From Lysinibacillus sp. KCTC 33748 (GTDB taxonomy: Bacteria > Bacillota > Bacilli > Bacillales_A > Planococcaceae), in assembly GCF_002237755.1 (NCBI RefSeq), contig NZ_MWSJ01000007.1, positions 62,001-126,000 on the forward strand: a DNA stretch of 64,000 bases, in the 5' to 3' direction. Under the pieces are notes generated by a model. It worked only from the letters and a program-made list of their open reading frames with translations. It had not been told where the DNA came from and ran no database searches. The position numbers were made by a program, and so were the translations under genes. Positions within the stretch are counted from its first letter, which is position 1. Each line of letters starts with the position of its first letter. Shown here in pieces: positions 28,092 through 38,900 of this stretch.

Positions 28092-28130
28092 TATAAAAAC
28101 ACGTAAATCCTTAAACAGATTTACGTGTTA
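28092..28130 (-). terminator. Terminator of ccpA
   Basis: AACACGTAAATC and GATTTACGTGTT pair perfectly; on the minus strand TTTTATATAG follows. Confidence 0.8.
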
Positions 28131-28137
28131 AGTATCG

Positions 28138-29142
28138 TTATTTACTTTTGACAGATTGTCGATGTTCAATACGATGCGGTAAAATAACCGCTTCGTCCTC
28201 AACAGGCTCTTTGCTCATTAATTTTGTCAGCAAGCGCATTGCGACAGCTCCGATATCGTACAGTGGTAACGCGACACTTGTTAGCTGTGGACGAACCATC
28301 CGAGCTAATTTTGAATTTTCAAAGCTAATTACTTCGATATCCTCAGGTACATCTTTGCCTGCATCCTGTGCACCATGAATTAATCCAATTGCTAATTCAT
28401 CACTACCTGCAAAATAAGCAGTTGGAGGATTTTCAAGTGAGGATAATGTTTCCCACGCCTCTAAGCCCATATCATAACTCGATTCATCTGCAGCGATTAG
28501 TGATTCATCTATAGGGTAACCTGCATCTTGTAAGGCTTTTTTATAAGCTGCAAGTTTGAATTTTCCATTAATAGTATACGAAAGCGGACCTGTTACGAAA
28601 GCGATTCGCTTATGACCATTTTGAATAAGTAATGTAACCGCCTCATATGCTGCTTGGTAATAATCAATATTAACAGTCGCAATTGTTTGTGATTCATCTA
28701 CTGAACCTGCAAGTACAATTGGCACAGGAGAGTGATCCATAGTTTGTTGCATTTTTTCAGTTACTTCGTCACTCATCATGACAATACCGTCAACCTGTTT
28801 CCCCAGCATTGTATCCAGTAGCTGAAGCTCTTTATCTTCATGTTGGTCTGAGTTGGCTAAAATAATATTGTAACGATACATTGTTGCAATATCCTCAACA
28901 CCACGCGCCAGCTCCGCATAAACATTGTTTGCAATATCCGGGATAATCACGCCAACTGTTGTTGTTTTCTTACTTGCTAATCCTCGCGCTACTGCGTTTG
29001 GACGATACTCTAATCGTTCAATCACTTCTAATACTTTTTTTCGTGTTGCCGGTTTTACGTTTTGATTACCATTGACTACACGAGAGACAGTTGCCATAGA
29101 AACATTTGCTTCTCTTGCAACATCATAAATTGTAACAGTCAT
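28138..29142 (-). CDS. ccpA: Catabolite control protein A
   Basis: LacI-family master regulator of carbon catabolite repression that binds cre sites with HPr-Ser46-P. The 334-aa protein starts with the helix-turn-helix [25 protein letters not shown] and hinge [21 protein letters not shown] (about 47-67). The effector domain has [20 protein letters not shown] and the conserved C-terminal [20 protein letters not shown]. Position between acuC and aroA is the B. subtilis position, but the motPS genes found there in B. subtilis are absent. Promoter TTGAAA-18-TATGAT upstream. Confidence 0.96.
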   Translation of the reverse strand: MTVTIYDVAREANVSMATVSRVVNGNQNVKPATRKKVLEVIERLEYRPNAVARGLASKKTTTVGVIIPDIANNVYAELARGVEDIATMYRYNIILANSDQHEDKELQLLDTMLGKQVDGIVMMSDEVTEKMQQTMDHSPVPIVLAGSVDESQTIATVNIDYYQAAYEAVTLLIQNGHKRIAFVTGPLSYTINGKFKLAAYKKALQDAGYPIDESLIAADESSYDMGLEAWETLSSLENPPTAYFAGSDELAIGLIHGAQDAGKDVPEDIEVISFENSKLARMVRPQLTSVALPLYDIGAVAMRLLTKLMSKEPVEDEAVILPHRIEHRQSVKSK

Positions 29143-29175
29143 CGTACGTGCCTCCCTTTTTCCTTTAATAGCCTT

Positions 29176-29205
29176 ATCATACGATAATTTTCATATTCTT
29201 TTCAA
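29176..29205 (-). promoter_or_regulatory. Promoter of ccpA
   Basis: Minus-strand TTGAAA (29200-29205), 18 bp, TATGAT (29176-29181), about 34 bp before the start codon. Confidence 0.5.
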
Positions 29206-29317
29206 GAAGCAGTATGTATATGAAAAGAAAAACCAAGTACAAGTAGTACTCTTCTAGACATTATTTTGTCACTATATAGTAAACACCGCCTGCCAATTAA
29301 AGCAAGCGGTGTTTATA

Positions 29318-29682
29318 TTGCGTCTGGGATCGGCTTTGTGCTTAGGCCTGCAGATGTTTTTTGTGCGAAAGCGCAGTATTAACGTAGCGGCAGCAACAAC
29401 AGGATACAGGTCAGTTAGCCGATATCGCATGGATGCGATGATTTTAGGCTAATTTCCTATATTAAACTCCTTCCCGATTCCGTGACATCCACCGGAGGCT
29501 TTGTGCCAACAGATGTTTTTTGCGCGAAAGCGTAGTGCTAACGTAGAGCCAGCAACAGCACCAATGTTGGTCACTCAGCCGTGTGTTGCTGCCGCTTCGC
29601 TTTCGCACAGATAAATTGCCACAGGACGTGGCGTTCTTAGACCGAGTTCCTCTATTTCAGCCGGTATTGCTGAAAGAAGTTA
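29318..29682 (+). repeat. Composite interspersed repeat between ccpA and aroA
   Basis: Starts GCGTCTGGGATCGGCTTTGT (like 39486), then a GCGAAAGCG module, the nested hairpin at 29409-29457 (outer TTAGCC/GGCTAA, inner ATCGCA/TGCGAT), then GTGACATCCACCGGAGGCTT. A second GCGAAAGCG module and a second hairpin at 29569-29650 follow (inner GCCAC/GTGGC), the latter split by a reversed module (29584-29615). It ends GCTGAAAGAAGTTAA, whose TTA (29680-29682) is the aroA stop. It fills most of a 537-bp gap. Confidence 0.8.
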
Positions 29683-30765
29683 AGCATTGATTTCATGGTT
29701 CTTCATGAAATTTTGTAGTGTTTGGTAGAACGCATCAAATGTTGGAATATCCATTTGTTGTTGTGAATCTGAAAGTGCTACAGATGGATCTGGATGCACC
29801 TCTGCCATGACGCCATCAGCTCCAATAGCAATTGCCGCCTTAGCACATGGTAATAGTAAATCACGACGACCTGTTGAGTGCGTAACGTCTACAAATACTG
29901 GTAAATGCGTTTCTTGTTTTAAAATTGGTACAGCAGAAATATCTAATGTGTTACGTGTTGCTTTTTCGTAAGTACGAATACCACGCTCACAAAGAATGAT
30001 GTTTTCATTTCCTTTAGACATAATGTATTCTGCTGCGTGAATGAATTCATCAATTGTCGCTGCTAAGCCTCGTTTTAAAAGAACAGGTTTATTTGTTGCC
30101 CCCGCTGCTTTTAATAATTCGAAGTTTTGCATATTACGTGCACCAATTTGGATAACATCGATGTAATCTAATGCTTCCTCTAAATGGCCTGGTGTAACAA
30201 TTTCCGTAATAACACCTAAACCGTATTCCTCTGACACACGTTTTAAAATTTTAAGTCCTTCTAACCCAAGACCTTGGAAGTCATATGGAGAAGTACGTGG
30301 CTTATAAGCACCACCACGAATTAATTTTTCACCTTTTGCTTTAATAGATTCTGCTACCGCTGCTACTTGTTCGTATGACTCTACAGCACAAGGTCCAAAT
30401 ACGAAAGATGGTTTTCCTTGTCCAATTAGCTCACCATTTATATTAATGACAGTATCTTCTGATTTTTTCTTACGTGATACAAGTAACTCTTTTTTCTTGT
30501 CTGCTTCAAGTTGTTTTAAAGCTGTTTTAAAGATTTGTTTAAATATATAATCTACCGTCATTTGGTTTAATGGACCTTGATTGTGCTCTTTAATAAGATC
30601 AAGCATGTGTCGTTCACGCAATGGATCATAGCGAATCACACCTTGTTTTTCTTTAATCTTACCGATTTCATCTACTACTGCTGCTCGTTCGTTAATTAGA
30701 CGAAGAATTTCTAAGTTCAAACCGTCAATTTGACTACGTAAGCTTTCTAAATCTTTTTGGCTCAT
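29680..30765 (-). CDS. aroA: Bifunctional chorismate mutase / DAHP synthase AroA(G)
   Basis: First enzyme of the shikimate pathway (PEP plus erythrose-4-phosphate to DAHP), fused to an AroQ chorismate mutase that serves as the feedback sensor. Residues 1-90 are the all-helical mutase ([35 protein letters not shown]). Residues about 105-355 are the DAHP synthase barrel with [28 protein letters not shown] (about 150-167) and [14 protein letters not shown]. 361 aa, matching B. subtilis AroA (358). The stop codon comes from the repeat edge. GGAGAGGAGCAAG precedes the ATG. Confidence 0.96.
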   Translation of the reverse strand: MSQKDLESLRSQIDGLNLEILRLINERAAVVDEIGKIKEKQGVIRYDPLRERHMLDLIKEHNQGPLNQMTVDYIFKQIFKTALKQLEADKKKELLVSRKKKSEDTVININGELIGQGKPSFVFGPCAVESYEQVAAVAESIKAKGEKLIRGGAYKPRTSPYDFQGLGLEGLKILKRVSEEYGLGVITEIVTPGHLEEALDYIDVIQIGARNMQNFELLKAAGATNKPVLLKRGLAATIDEFIHAAEYIMSKGNENIILCERGIRTYEKATRNTLDISAVPILKQETHLPVFVDVTHSTGRRDLLLPCAKAAIAIGADGVMAEVHPDPSVALSDSQQQMDIPTFDAFYQTLQNFMKNHEINA

Positions 30766-30841
30766 GCTTTCTTGCTCCTCTCCTTATGACAGACACTTTC
30801 AGAACTCTGAAATGTATGTTACATTTTTAGATAATAGCAAC

Positions 30842-30870
30842 ATTATAATCAATGTTGCACAGAATGTCAC
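30842..30870 (-). promoter_or_regulatory. Promoter of aroA
   Basis: Minus-strand GTGACA (30865-30870), 17 bp, TATAAT (30842-30847). Confidence 0.55.
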
Positions 30871-30888
30871 GCATTTTTAATTTAGCGC

Positions 30889-30917
30889 TTCAACTCGCTA
30901 AATTATATAATTATATT
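30889..30917 (+). promoter_or_regulatory. Possible promoter of the FtsA-like gene
   Basis: TTCAAC (30889-30894), 17 bp, TATATT (30912-30917), 29 bp before the TTG start. Confidence 0.35.
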
Positions 30918-30946
30918 AACATATTACGAGAAAGGAAGCGAGTACA

Positions 30947-33100
30947 TTGAGTTCAAAATTATTTGCACTTGATATCGGTACACGTTCTGTAGTAGGCATT
31001 ATTTTAGCAGAAGATAATGACCACTTTCACGTGGAAGACATTTTAGTAAAAGAACATAAAGAACGCGCCATGGTAGATGGTCAAATACATAACGTCATGT
31101 ATGTGGCAGATTTAATCAATGAAATTAAACATGAACTTGAAGAGAAGCATGGTCCTTTAACAAAAGTGAGTGTCGCTGCTGCTGGTCGCTCACTGAAAAC
31201 AGAACAAGCAAGCGTGACAATCAATATTCGTAATCGGCCAATCTTTACAGAAGAAGATATAAGCCGCTTAGAACTACAAGCTGTTCAACAGGCACAGCAA
31301 CAGCTCCTTCAACACAAAGATGATGCTAAAATAAGCCACTATTATTGTGTTGGTTATTCAGTTCTATACTATCGTTTAGATGGAGAGGAGATTGGGAGCC
31401 TACTCGATCAGCAAGGCGATGAAGCACAAATTGAAGTTATCGCTACGTTCTTACCAAGAGTTGTCGTAGAATCACTTATCGCAGCTCTTAAACGGGCGGA
31501 TTTAGAGATGGATGCACTAACATTAGAACCTATTGCAGCTATTAACGTGCTTATCCCCCCAACAATGCGTCGTTTAAATGTTGCGCTAGTTGATATTGGT
31601 GCTGGTACATCTGATATTGCCATTACCGATAAAAGTACTGTTGTTGCGTATGGCATGGTACCAACGGCTGGTGATGAAATAACAGAAGCATTAAGTGACC
31701 ATTATTTACTCGACTTCCCAGTTGCCGAACAAGCGAAACGTCAACTGCAAACAGAAGAAGAAATATTAATTCAGGATATTTTAGGCTTTGATCAATATTA
31801 TCCGAAAGAGGAAGTTCTTCAAGCAATCGATCCTGCTGTCAAGCAACTGGCGAAAGCCATTGGAGAAGAAATATTACGTCTTAATAATCAGTCAGCTCCT
31901 AAAGCGGTAATGCTTGTTGGTGGAGGAAGCTTAACACCCAAACTTACAACTGAACTTGGACTTATACTAAATTTACCTGCCAATCGCATTGCCGTTCGAG
32001 GGATTGACGCTATTCAAAACTTAACAAAGGAAGATCATATTAAAGCATCTCCTGAATTAGTGACTCCAATTGGTATTGCGATTGCAGCAAAAAAAACGCC
32101 TATTCAATATATGAGTCTAACTGTCAATGAACAAGTAGTGCGCCTTTTTGAATTAAAAGAAATGACTGTTGCTGATGCATTTTTAGCAGCCAATATTCGA
32201 GCAAAGCAGTTATATGGAAAACCAGGGCATGGACTATCAGTGAATGTAAATGGACAAGATATTTTCATTCCTGGTGGTCACGGTCAACCGGCAGAAATTT
32301 TAGTGAATGGCCACCAAGCATCCACTAAAACGATGATTAAAACAGGTGATGCCATCCAGCTAATTGAAGGCCAAGACGGTCAGCAAGCTAATGCTACGGT
32401 GAGAGATATTGTAGATGATGCTGCCATTAAAACTGTTACGATTCAAGAAACAAAATATGTAATTGAACCACAAATAACTGTTAATGGTTCCCTTGCATCA
32501 CTCAATAGTGCATTAAATGATCGAGATGTTGTGATGTTTGAAATAGCTGAAACAGTCGAGGATGTATTTAAGCTCACAAATAATTGGGCGTTATTAAAAC
32601 AATTTGAGTCATTTTATATTCAAGTGGATGGAAAGCCACTTTATTTACCAGATTTTTCAGCTCATTTAATGATTAATGGTAAACCATCAAAAATGTCATA
32701 TGCTGTACAAGATGGTGATGTACTTACATTTCAGCAACAAACATATCCTTCCGTTCAACGGATTGCTGACCAAATGAGTGTTTTACTTGAGGATAAAATC
32801 ATCATACACTTTCAAAACGAAGTAGTAGAGCTAAAAAAAATGGCTAACGAAGTTCTCGTTAATCAAGTAGTGGTATCACCTCATTCAACCGTCCCAAATG
32901 GGGCCGCTATTTCATTTAAAGAGAAAGACCGAAGTCGTTGGATATACCAGGATGTGTTCCGCTTCTCTAATTGGCAACTGCCTACTACTTTTAAAGGTAA
33001 TTTTACGATTTTACGAAATGGTCAACCAGCAAGCTTCGATATGGAGATTTTCGGCGGTGATAAACTAGAAATTTTACTAGAAAAAGCGCCTATATCTTAA
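30947..33100 (+). CDS. FtsA/actin-fold protein with repeated C-terminal extension
   Basis: 717-aa cytosolic protein. Residues 1 to about 380 are an FtsA/PilM-type actin ATPase: phosphate-1 loop FALDIGTRSVVGII (6-19), an SHS2-type insertion (about 85-190), phosphate-2 VALVDIGAGTSDIAI (about 211-225) and adenosine loop MLVGGGSLTPKL (about 321-332). The remaining 340 residues are not found in classical FtsA (about 420-440 aa). They contain at least three degenerate copies of a pattern hxVNGxxhxhP...hhhNGxxxS...VxxGDxhxF (about 428-475, 557-597, 617-657) plus half copies. No amphipathic FtsA membrane helix is evident at the end. It is not the dcw-cluster ftsA and is probably a paralogue with another partner. 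Start TTG after GAAAGGAAGCG. It stands alone between aroA and ytxH. Confidence 0.8.
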   Translation: MSSKLFALDIGTRSVVGIILAEDNDHFHVEDILVKEHKERAMVDGQIHNVMYVADLINEIKHELEEKHGPLTKVSVAAAGRSLKTEQASVTINIRNRPIFTEEDISRLELQAVQQAQQQLLQHKDDAKISHYYCVGYSVLYYRLDGEEIGSLLDQQGDEAQIEVIATFLPRVVVESLIAALKRADLEMDALTLEPIAAINVLIPPTMRRLNVALVDIGAGTSDIAITDKSTVVAYGMVPTAGDEITEALSDHYLLDFPVAEQAKRQLQTEEEILIQDILGFDQYYPKEEVLQAIDPAVKQLAKAIGEEILRLNNQSAPKAVMLVGGGSLTPKLTTELGLILNLPANRIAVRGIDAIQNLTKEDHIKASPELVTPIGIAIAAKKTPIQYMSLTVNEQVVRLFELKEMTVADAFLAANIRAKQLYGKPGHGLSVNVNGQDIFIPGGHGQPAEILVNGHQASTKTMIKTGDAIQLIEGQDGQQANATVRDIVDDAAIKTVTIQETKYVIEPQITVNGSLASLNSALNDRDVVMFEIAETVEDVFKLTNNWALLKQFESFYIQVDGKPLYLPDFSAHLMINGKPSKMSYAVQDGDVLTFQQQTYPSVQRIADQMSVLLEDKIIIHFQNEVVELKKMANEVLVNQVVVSPHSTVPNGAAISFKEKDRSRWIYQDVFRFSNWQLPTTFKGNFTILRNGQPASFDMEIFGGDKLEILLEKAPIS

Positions 33101-33146
33101 AAAAGGGATACGATACATCGTTGTCAGATGTATCGTATCCCTTTTA
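33101..33146. terminator. Bidirectional terminator
   Basis: AAAAGGGATACGATACATC pairs perfectly with GATGTATCGTATCCCTTTT immediately after the FtsA-like stop; it also serves the convergent ytxH. Confidence 0.9.
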
Positions 33147-33150
33147 TCTA

Positions 33151-33651
33151 TTACGCGCGAACTTCTTCACTTTTTTCTTCAGCTTGTTCCTTTTTTTCAC
33201 TAGCATCCTGTGCTTTAGGTCCTTCGCTAGAAATAAAATCCTCCAGTGGCTCTTCACCCTCGAAAGATACAGTACCATCGTCAAAAACAGTTGGTGCCTT
33301 TGCTGATTTTAATGTTTTTACTTTTTCTACTAATTGTGTAGATTGTTCTTGAATTTGTTTAGATAATTGAACGGTTTTATCTTTTGCAGTTGTCGAGAAA
33401 TCTGCACTCTTATCTTTTAGGTTGACAGCTTGTACTGCTACATCGCTAAGTAAATCTTTTCCTGATTTCGGAGCTAGTAATAAGCCAGCAGCTGCACCTA
33501 CTATACCCCCAACTAATGCACCAATAACGAAATCTTTCATGTTCACTCGCTCCTCTTCATAAATCGATTCTTGCGGATGATAAAGCTGCGGCAATGAACT
33601 TTCAAGTTGTTGTTCCTTCACTTCATTAAAATTTGGCTTTTGAGTTGTCAT
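33151..33651 (-). CDS. ytxH: YtxH domain general-stress protein
   Basis: Gas-vesicle/YtxH-type protein. The core MKDFVIGALVGGIVGAAAGLLLAPKSGKDLL (residues 38-68, given as two overlapping motifs: a Gly-rich helix, then LLAPKSGK) is the family signature, followed by an amphipathic helical region and an acidic tail (EGEEPLEDF...EKSEEVRA). Two starts are plausible: ATG at 33651 (GGGGAGGAATTGTTGC site, 166 aa) and ATG at 33540 (GAAGAGGAGCG site, 129 aa, starting exactly at the conserved core). The longer one is reported. B. subtilis ytxG-ytxH-ytxJ is stress-induced; ytxJ is missing here. Confidence 0.8.
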   Translation of the reverse strand: MTTQKPNFNEVKEQQLESSLPQLYHPQESIYEEERVNMKDFVIGALVGGIVGAAAGLLLAPKSGKDLLSDVAVQAVNLKDKSADFSTTAKDKTVQLSKQIQEQSTQLVEKVKTLKSAKAPTVFDDGTVSFEGEEPLEDFISSEGPKAQDASEKKEQAEEKSEEVRA

Positions 33652-33784
33652 GCAACAATTCCTCCCCATCTTATTATCTAATTTGCCTAGACTGGTTGTC
33701 CATCTGCTTTTGCGGATGCATTCTTCAACTTATGCCTAAGACTTTATTTTTATTCGGCTGGCATTAACGCCTACCGAACAATAA

Positions 33785-34291
33785 TTATTTTTTACGGCCC
33801 CATTTTCTTTTCGATTTTTCAGTTTGCGCTGATTCAAAAGGATAAACATCATCTTGAATCACCTCATTGGCCTGTTCGATAATTTTACGTTTTTTCCACT
33901 TATCAGCAATGCCGATTGCGACATTGCTCCACTGAACAACCTGTGCAATTTTTTCTTCATTTTGTTCCACACTTGTAGAAATTGAAGAAGTAATTTGCTG
34001 TACAGATTTATTTAAACCATTCACAGAGTCACCAATTCCTTTGACTGCATGAACAACAGAATTTAACTGTTCAGATTTTTCTTGAATATCTTCTGCCAAG
34101 CTATTTGTTTTAGCTAGTAAGGAAGTCGTTTCACGTGTTATACCTTCCATTTGACCTTCTATACCCGATAATGTTCCTGCTAAACTGTTAAGGATTGGTT
34201 TGAGCGAAAATAATGTCATTCCTACGCTCACACAAAAAATTAAAAAACCGATTGCTGCGATGATTGCTGCAATATACAAAATAACTTCCAT
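33785..34291 (-). CDS. ytxG: DUF948 family protein YtxG
   Basis: 168 aa: one N-terminal membrane helix (4-27, ILYIAAIIAAIGFLIFCVSV), then a long heptad-containing coiled coil (about 35-125, rich in Leu, Ser, Gln) and a basic C-terminus (KSKRKWGRKK). This is the DUF948 layout (methyl-accepting-like coiled coil without signalling motif). Function unknown; a general-stress role is recalled for the B. subtilis homologue. Upstream of ytxH with a 133-bp gap. The ribosome site is GCAGGAGGTCTAG. Confidence 0.85.
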   Translation of the reverse strand: MEVILYIAAIIAAIGFLIFCVSVGMTLFSLKPILNSLAGTLSGIEGQMEGITRETTSLLAKTNSLAEDIQEKSEQLNSVVHAVKGIGDSVNGLNKSVQQITSSISTSVEQNEEKIAQVVQWSNVAIGIADKWKKRKIIEQANEVIQDDVYPFESAQTEKSKRKWGRKK

Positions 34292-34373
34292 AACTAGACC
34301 TCCTGCAAGTACAAATTCTCTTTACTATTCATTTCCTTATTTTCGACAAAAAAAACGGAATCCCTTCTCTTTT

Positions 34374-34410
34374 TTGAGAAAAAACAGCTTATTCCTTGCG
34401 GATTAAGCTG
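34374..34410 (-). terminator. Terminator overlapping the murC stop codon
   Basis: Minus-strand CAGCTTA/TAAGCTG stem (34404-34410 with 34385-34391, inner CCGCAAGG) followed by TTTTTTCTC. The stem includes the murC TAA. Confidence 0.7.
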
Positions 34411-35716
34411 TTTCGTTGTTCTTTAGCACGTCTTCAAAAGCATCTTGGAATTTGTGAACATCGCCAGCGCCCATAAATAAAAATACTGCGCCCTTATGCT
34501 TTGTCAACACATCGATTCCTTCAGTGGTAATCACTGCACTGCCTTCAATTAAAGACGCTAAATCTTGGATTGAAAGTGCGCCTTGTGTTTCCCTTGCAGA
34601 GCCAAAAATATCACATAAATATGCTGTATCTGCAAGACTTAGACTATCTGCGAAATCCTGTAAAAAAGCTTGTGTACGTGTAAATGTATGTGGTTGAAAA
34701 ATAGCTACTAGCTCACGATCCGGAAATTTTTGTCGTGCCGATTGAACCGTTGCACGGATTTCAGTTGGATGGTGTGCATAGTCATCTATTAAAACATTAT
34801 TCCCAACTTCCGTCTCTGTAAAACGTCTTTTCACACCTTTATATGTGTTTAAACGTTCTTGAACGATGTCTGGTGAAATACCTTCATATTGGCAAAGCGT
34901 AATAACAGCTAAGGTATTTAATACCGCATGATCGCCAAACAACGGGATAAAGAATGTACTATAAAATTCATTACGGACAAATACATCAAATTTTGTACCC
35001 TTTGTTGTTTTTTCAACATTACGAGCCTCAAAATCATTTTCAGCCCCAAATCCATAATAAACAACCGGTACTTTCGCTTGAATACGTTGTAAATGTTCAT
35101 CATCACCGCAAGCAATAATGGCTTTTTTAACTTGTAATGCTAATGCTTGAAAGGCTGAATATACATCCTCTATGTTTGCAAAATAGTCAGGATGGTCAAA
35201 ATCAATATTAGTCATTACTGCGTAATCGGGATTGTAAGCTAAAAAGTGTCGACGGTATTCACATGCTTCCATCACAAAGAAGTCAGCATTTTCATGCCCA
35301 GCTCCTGTTCCATCACCGATTAAATAAGAAGTTGGCTTATAACCTCCTACAACATGAGACATTAAGCCTGTCGTAGATGTTTTACCATGTGCACCCGTAA
35401 TAGCAATCGACGTATAATTACCGATATATTCACCTAAAAATTTATGGTAACGAATAACTTCTACACCGATTTCACGTGCACGCTCTAATTCGGGATGATC
35501 ATCAGGAAATGCGTTCCCTGCAATAACTGTCATACCTTCTTTAATATTATCTGCATTAAATGGAAAAATTGAAATATTACGCTCACGTAACGGCTGTTCC
35601 GTGAAAAAATATTTATCAATATCTGAGCCCTGTACTTGTTCACCAGCATCAAATAAGATTTGTGCAAGTGAACTCATGCCAGAACCTTTAATGCCTGTGA
35701 AATGAAAAACTGTCAT
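34403..35716 (-). CDS. murC: UDP-N-acetylmuramate--L-alanine ligase
   Basis: Adds L-Ala to UDP-MurNAc, the first stem-peptide step. 437 aa in three Mur-ligase domains: N-terminal substrate domain with [16 protein letters not shown] (6-21), central ATPase with [12 protein letters not shown] (108-119), [20 protein letters not shown] (about 173) and [10 protein letters not shown] (about 312), and a C-terminal Rossmann-like domain. Located between ytxG and sftA rather than in the mra cluster, as in Bacillus. The leader of 228 bp to sftA holds no terminator. Confidence 0.97.
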   Translation of the reverse strand: MTVFHFTGIKGSGMSSLAQILFDAGEQVQGSDIDKYFFTEQPLRERNISIFPFNADNIKEGMTVIAGNAFPDDHPELERAREIGVEVIRYHKFLGEYIGNYTSIAITGAHGKTSTTGLMSHVVGGYKPTSYLIGDGTGAGHENADFFVMEACEYRRHFLAYNPDYAVMTNIDFDHPDYFANIEDVYSAFQALALQVKKAIIACGDDEHLQRIQAKVPVVYYGFGAENDFEARNVEKTTKGTKFDVFVRNEFYSTFFIPLFGDHAVLNTLAVITLCQYEGISPDIVQERLNTYKGVKRRFTETEVGNNVLIDDYAHHPTEIRATVQSARQKFPDRELVAIFQPHTFTRTQAFLQDFADSLSLADTAYLCDIFGSARETQGALSIQDLASLIEGSAVITTEGIDVLTKHKGAVFLFMGAGDVHKFQDAFEDVLKNNETA

Positions 35717-35944
35717 TAATTAAACCCCCCGGGAATTCAATATCCCTTCTATCATCTATTAGGTGTAACGTATTTTTTCACTAATTATTAGGTATTAATA
35801 CCTTTGGAAGTACAAAAAAATACGTACTAATCAACACATCTCGTCTATTATAGCACTATTTATGCATAAGGATAAATGTGTAACTTTTCTAAAAAAACTA
35901 ATTTCGACGTAATTAAGATAATCTATACGAAAACAATACAATTC

Positions 35945-38900
35945 TTATTCAAACATAGCAATTAAATCTTCTTCTGTAATATAACTTTCTCTTGGTTTAC
36001 TGCCTCTTGCCTCGGACACAAAACCATGTGATTCCAACATATCGATTAAACGAGCAGCACGATTATAACCAATATGGTATTTGCGCTGAATCAAGGACGT
36101 AGAAGCACCTCCCTGCTCATAAACAAATCGACATACATCCTCAAACAGATCATCTTGCTCAGCCGAAACTTCCGTCTTCTTTAAAAGTTCCTCTTGATCG
36201 AATATATAATCCGGCTCTCCTTGTTCACGAACATGCTCAATAATCGCTTCAATTTCATCATCTGTCACAAATGTACCCTGCAAACGCACTGGAGCAGACA
36301 TACCATTGCCTAAATATAACATATCGCCCCGTCCAAGTAATCTTTCTGCACCTTGCCCATCTAAAATAGTACGCGAATCGATTTGTGAAGATACCGCGAA
36401 TGCAATACGTGTAGGAATATTTGATTTAATAAGCCCTGTAATAACGTCAACAGAAGGTCTTTGAGTTGCAACAATTAAATGGATACCACAAGCACGTGCC
36501 TTTTGCGCAATACGACAAATTGCCTCCTCTACATCTGCAGGAGACATCATCATTAAATCTGCTAATTCATCAATGACAATTAGAATATACGGTAATTTTA
36601 AACTATGTTCATTATTTTTATCCGCAATTGCATTATAACGTGTAATATCACGCGCACCCGCATGAGCAAATAACTGATAACGACGCTCCATTTCCTCTAC
36701 TGCCCATTTAAGTGCAGCTGTAGCCGCTTTAACATCTGTGATGACTGGACTAACTAGATGTGGAATATGATTAAACGGTGCTAATTCTACCATTTTAGGA
36801 TCGATTAGCATCAGTTTTAATTCATGTGGTGCAGCTTTATATAATAAGCTAACCAAAATTGAATTAATACAAACTGATTTACCAGAACCTGTAGCTCCGG
36901 CTATTAAACCATGTGGCATTTTTCGTAAATCAATGGTTACAGGCTTCCCTGTTAAATCCAGACCCAATGCTGCTTCTAACGGTGAATCTGACTCAAGGAA
37001 AGAAGCACTATTTGTCACTTCCGATAATCGAACAGCGCGAGATACACGGTTCGGAATCTCAATGCCAATTGAGCTCTTCCCAGGAATCGGTGCTTGGATG
37101 CGGATATCTTTCGCTGCCAATGCAAGCTTCAAATCATCTGATAGATTACGGATTTTACTAACCTTCGTACCATGACTCACTGTTATTTCAAATTGCGTCA
37201 CGGCAGGTCCTTGCATAATGGATTCTATTTGAGCTGAGACTTGGAAATAAGACAAAGCTTCTACCAGCGTATCTCCCTGTTGCTCCATCCACTCCGTATC
37301 CTGTGTTTTTTCCTCAGGTGGCTCTAAAAACTCATCATCTGGCTTTTGATACACATGCACAGGTTTTCGAGGCATTTCCATCACTTGATTTTCCACGAAT
37401 GTATCAGCTGATTTAGAAGGTTGTTCTGGATACTCTTCTAGATCAATATCATTCTCCTCGGGAATCACTACATTTTCGGTAGTAAGCGCCTGTTCAGTAG
37501 TTGATGCTAGTTCCGTTTCGGTAGTTACCCCTACTTCCTTTTCAGCAGTCGCTCCCATTTCCGTTTCAGTAGTTACTTCCACTTCCTTTTCGGCAGTCGC
37601 TTCCATTTCCGTTTCAGTAGTTACTTCCACTTCCTTTTCGGCAGTCGCTTCCATTTCCGCTTCAGTAGTTACTTCCACTTCCTTTTCGGCAGTCGCTTCC
37701 ATTTCCGCTTCAGTAGTTACTTCCACTTCCTTTTCGGCAGTCGCTTCCATTTCCGCTTCAGTAGTTACTTCCACTTCCTTTTCGGCAGTCGCTTCCATTT
37801 CCGCTTCAGTAGTTACTTCCACTTCCTTTTCGGCAGTTGCTTCCATTTCCGCTTCAGTAGTTACTTCCACTTCCTTTTCGGGTACTTCTACTTCCTTTTC
37901 AGTAGTCACTGAAATTTCGTCGGAGCTTCCAACATCAATCACAGTCTTTTCTAATGTCGAAACGTTCGACATTGATGTTACTGGTGCCATTGAAATGACT
38001 GACACACTCTCTGTTGTAGCATTGAATGGAGCAGTATTTGGAATAGAAACCTCGTCTTCCTCCGACGATTGTGGTGCTGTTGTATCATCCATCTTTAGCT
38101 CACTAATTTCTAAATGTATAGATTGTTGAATCTGATCTTTATTAGATCGATGTTCTTTCTCTAAATGAAACGGCTCAGAAGAAGACTCCTGTTCCTCTTG
38201 ATAATTTTCAACAATTGTAGGGGTCGGCTTCGTATTTTTTAATTGCTGTCGAATTCTCCATTTCTCTTTATCTGTTTTTAGCATTAAAACATTGAATGGA
38301 ACGCCACCACTTTTTTCTTTCTTTTCTACCGGTTGCTCTTCTACAGATTGTTCTTGCAATATATCTTGCTCATTATCTTCATTCATGGATGGCTGGACTA
38401 CAGTAACTTCACCAATGTGGATGGTAGAATTTTCGATTTGTACTTGTTCTACAACTACTTCTTTCACATGAATTTCTGATTGATCAACCGGAAGTTGTTC
38501 AATATTCAGCTCATGCTGAACAGCTTCTTTCACTTGTTCTTCAAATTCTACGGCAAAAGAAGTTGTTAGCGGTACAGGTAATTCCACCGTCGTTTTATCT
38601 TTAGGATGATTGGTTTCGTCTGATAATTTATCATCAAAAGTAATCGGTTGCTTCGTAAGTGCTTCAATTGTTTCAGGGAACTGTTCAAGTCCATCTTTTT
38701 GCTCTGCGCTAATAGGCTCTTTTTCTTCTAGTATATTTTCAATGGCCTCATTTGTTGTCGCTTCTTTTATAGACTTAGTTGCTGTAGGTATTTCTAACTC
38801 TTTTTTGTCGTGCTCTTCCTTCCGTTTCTCTAATAGTTGCTCAATTGGGCTCGGCTTAGTAAAACCATAGACTGGTGAAGGAACATCAGTTGGTACAAAA

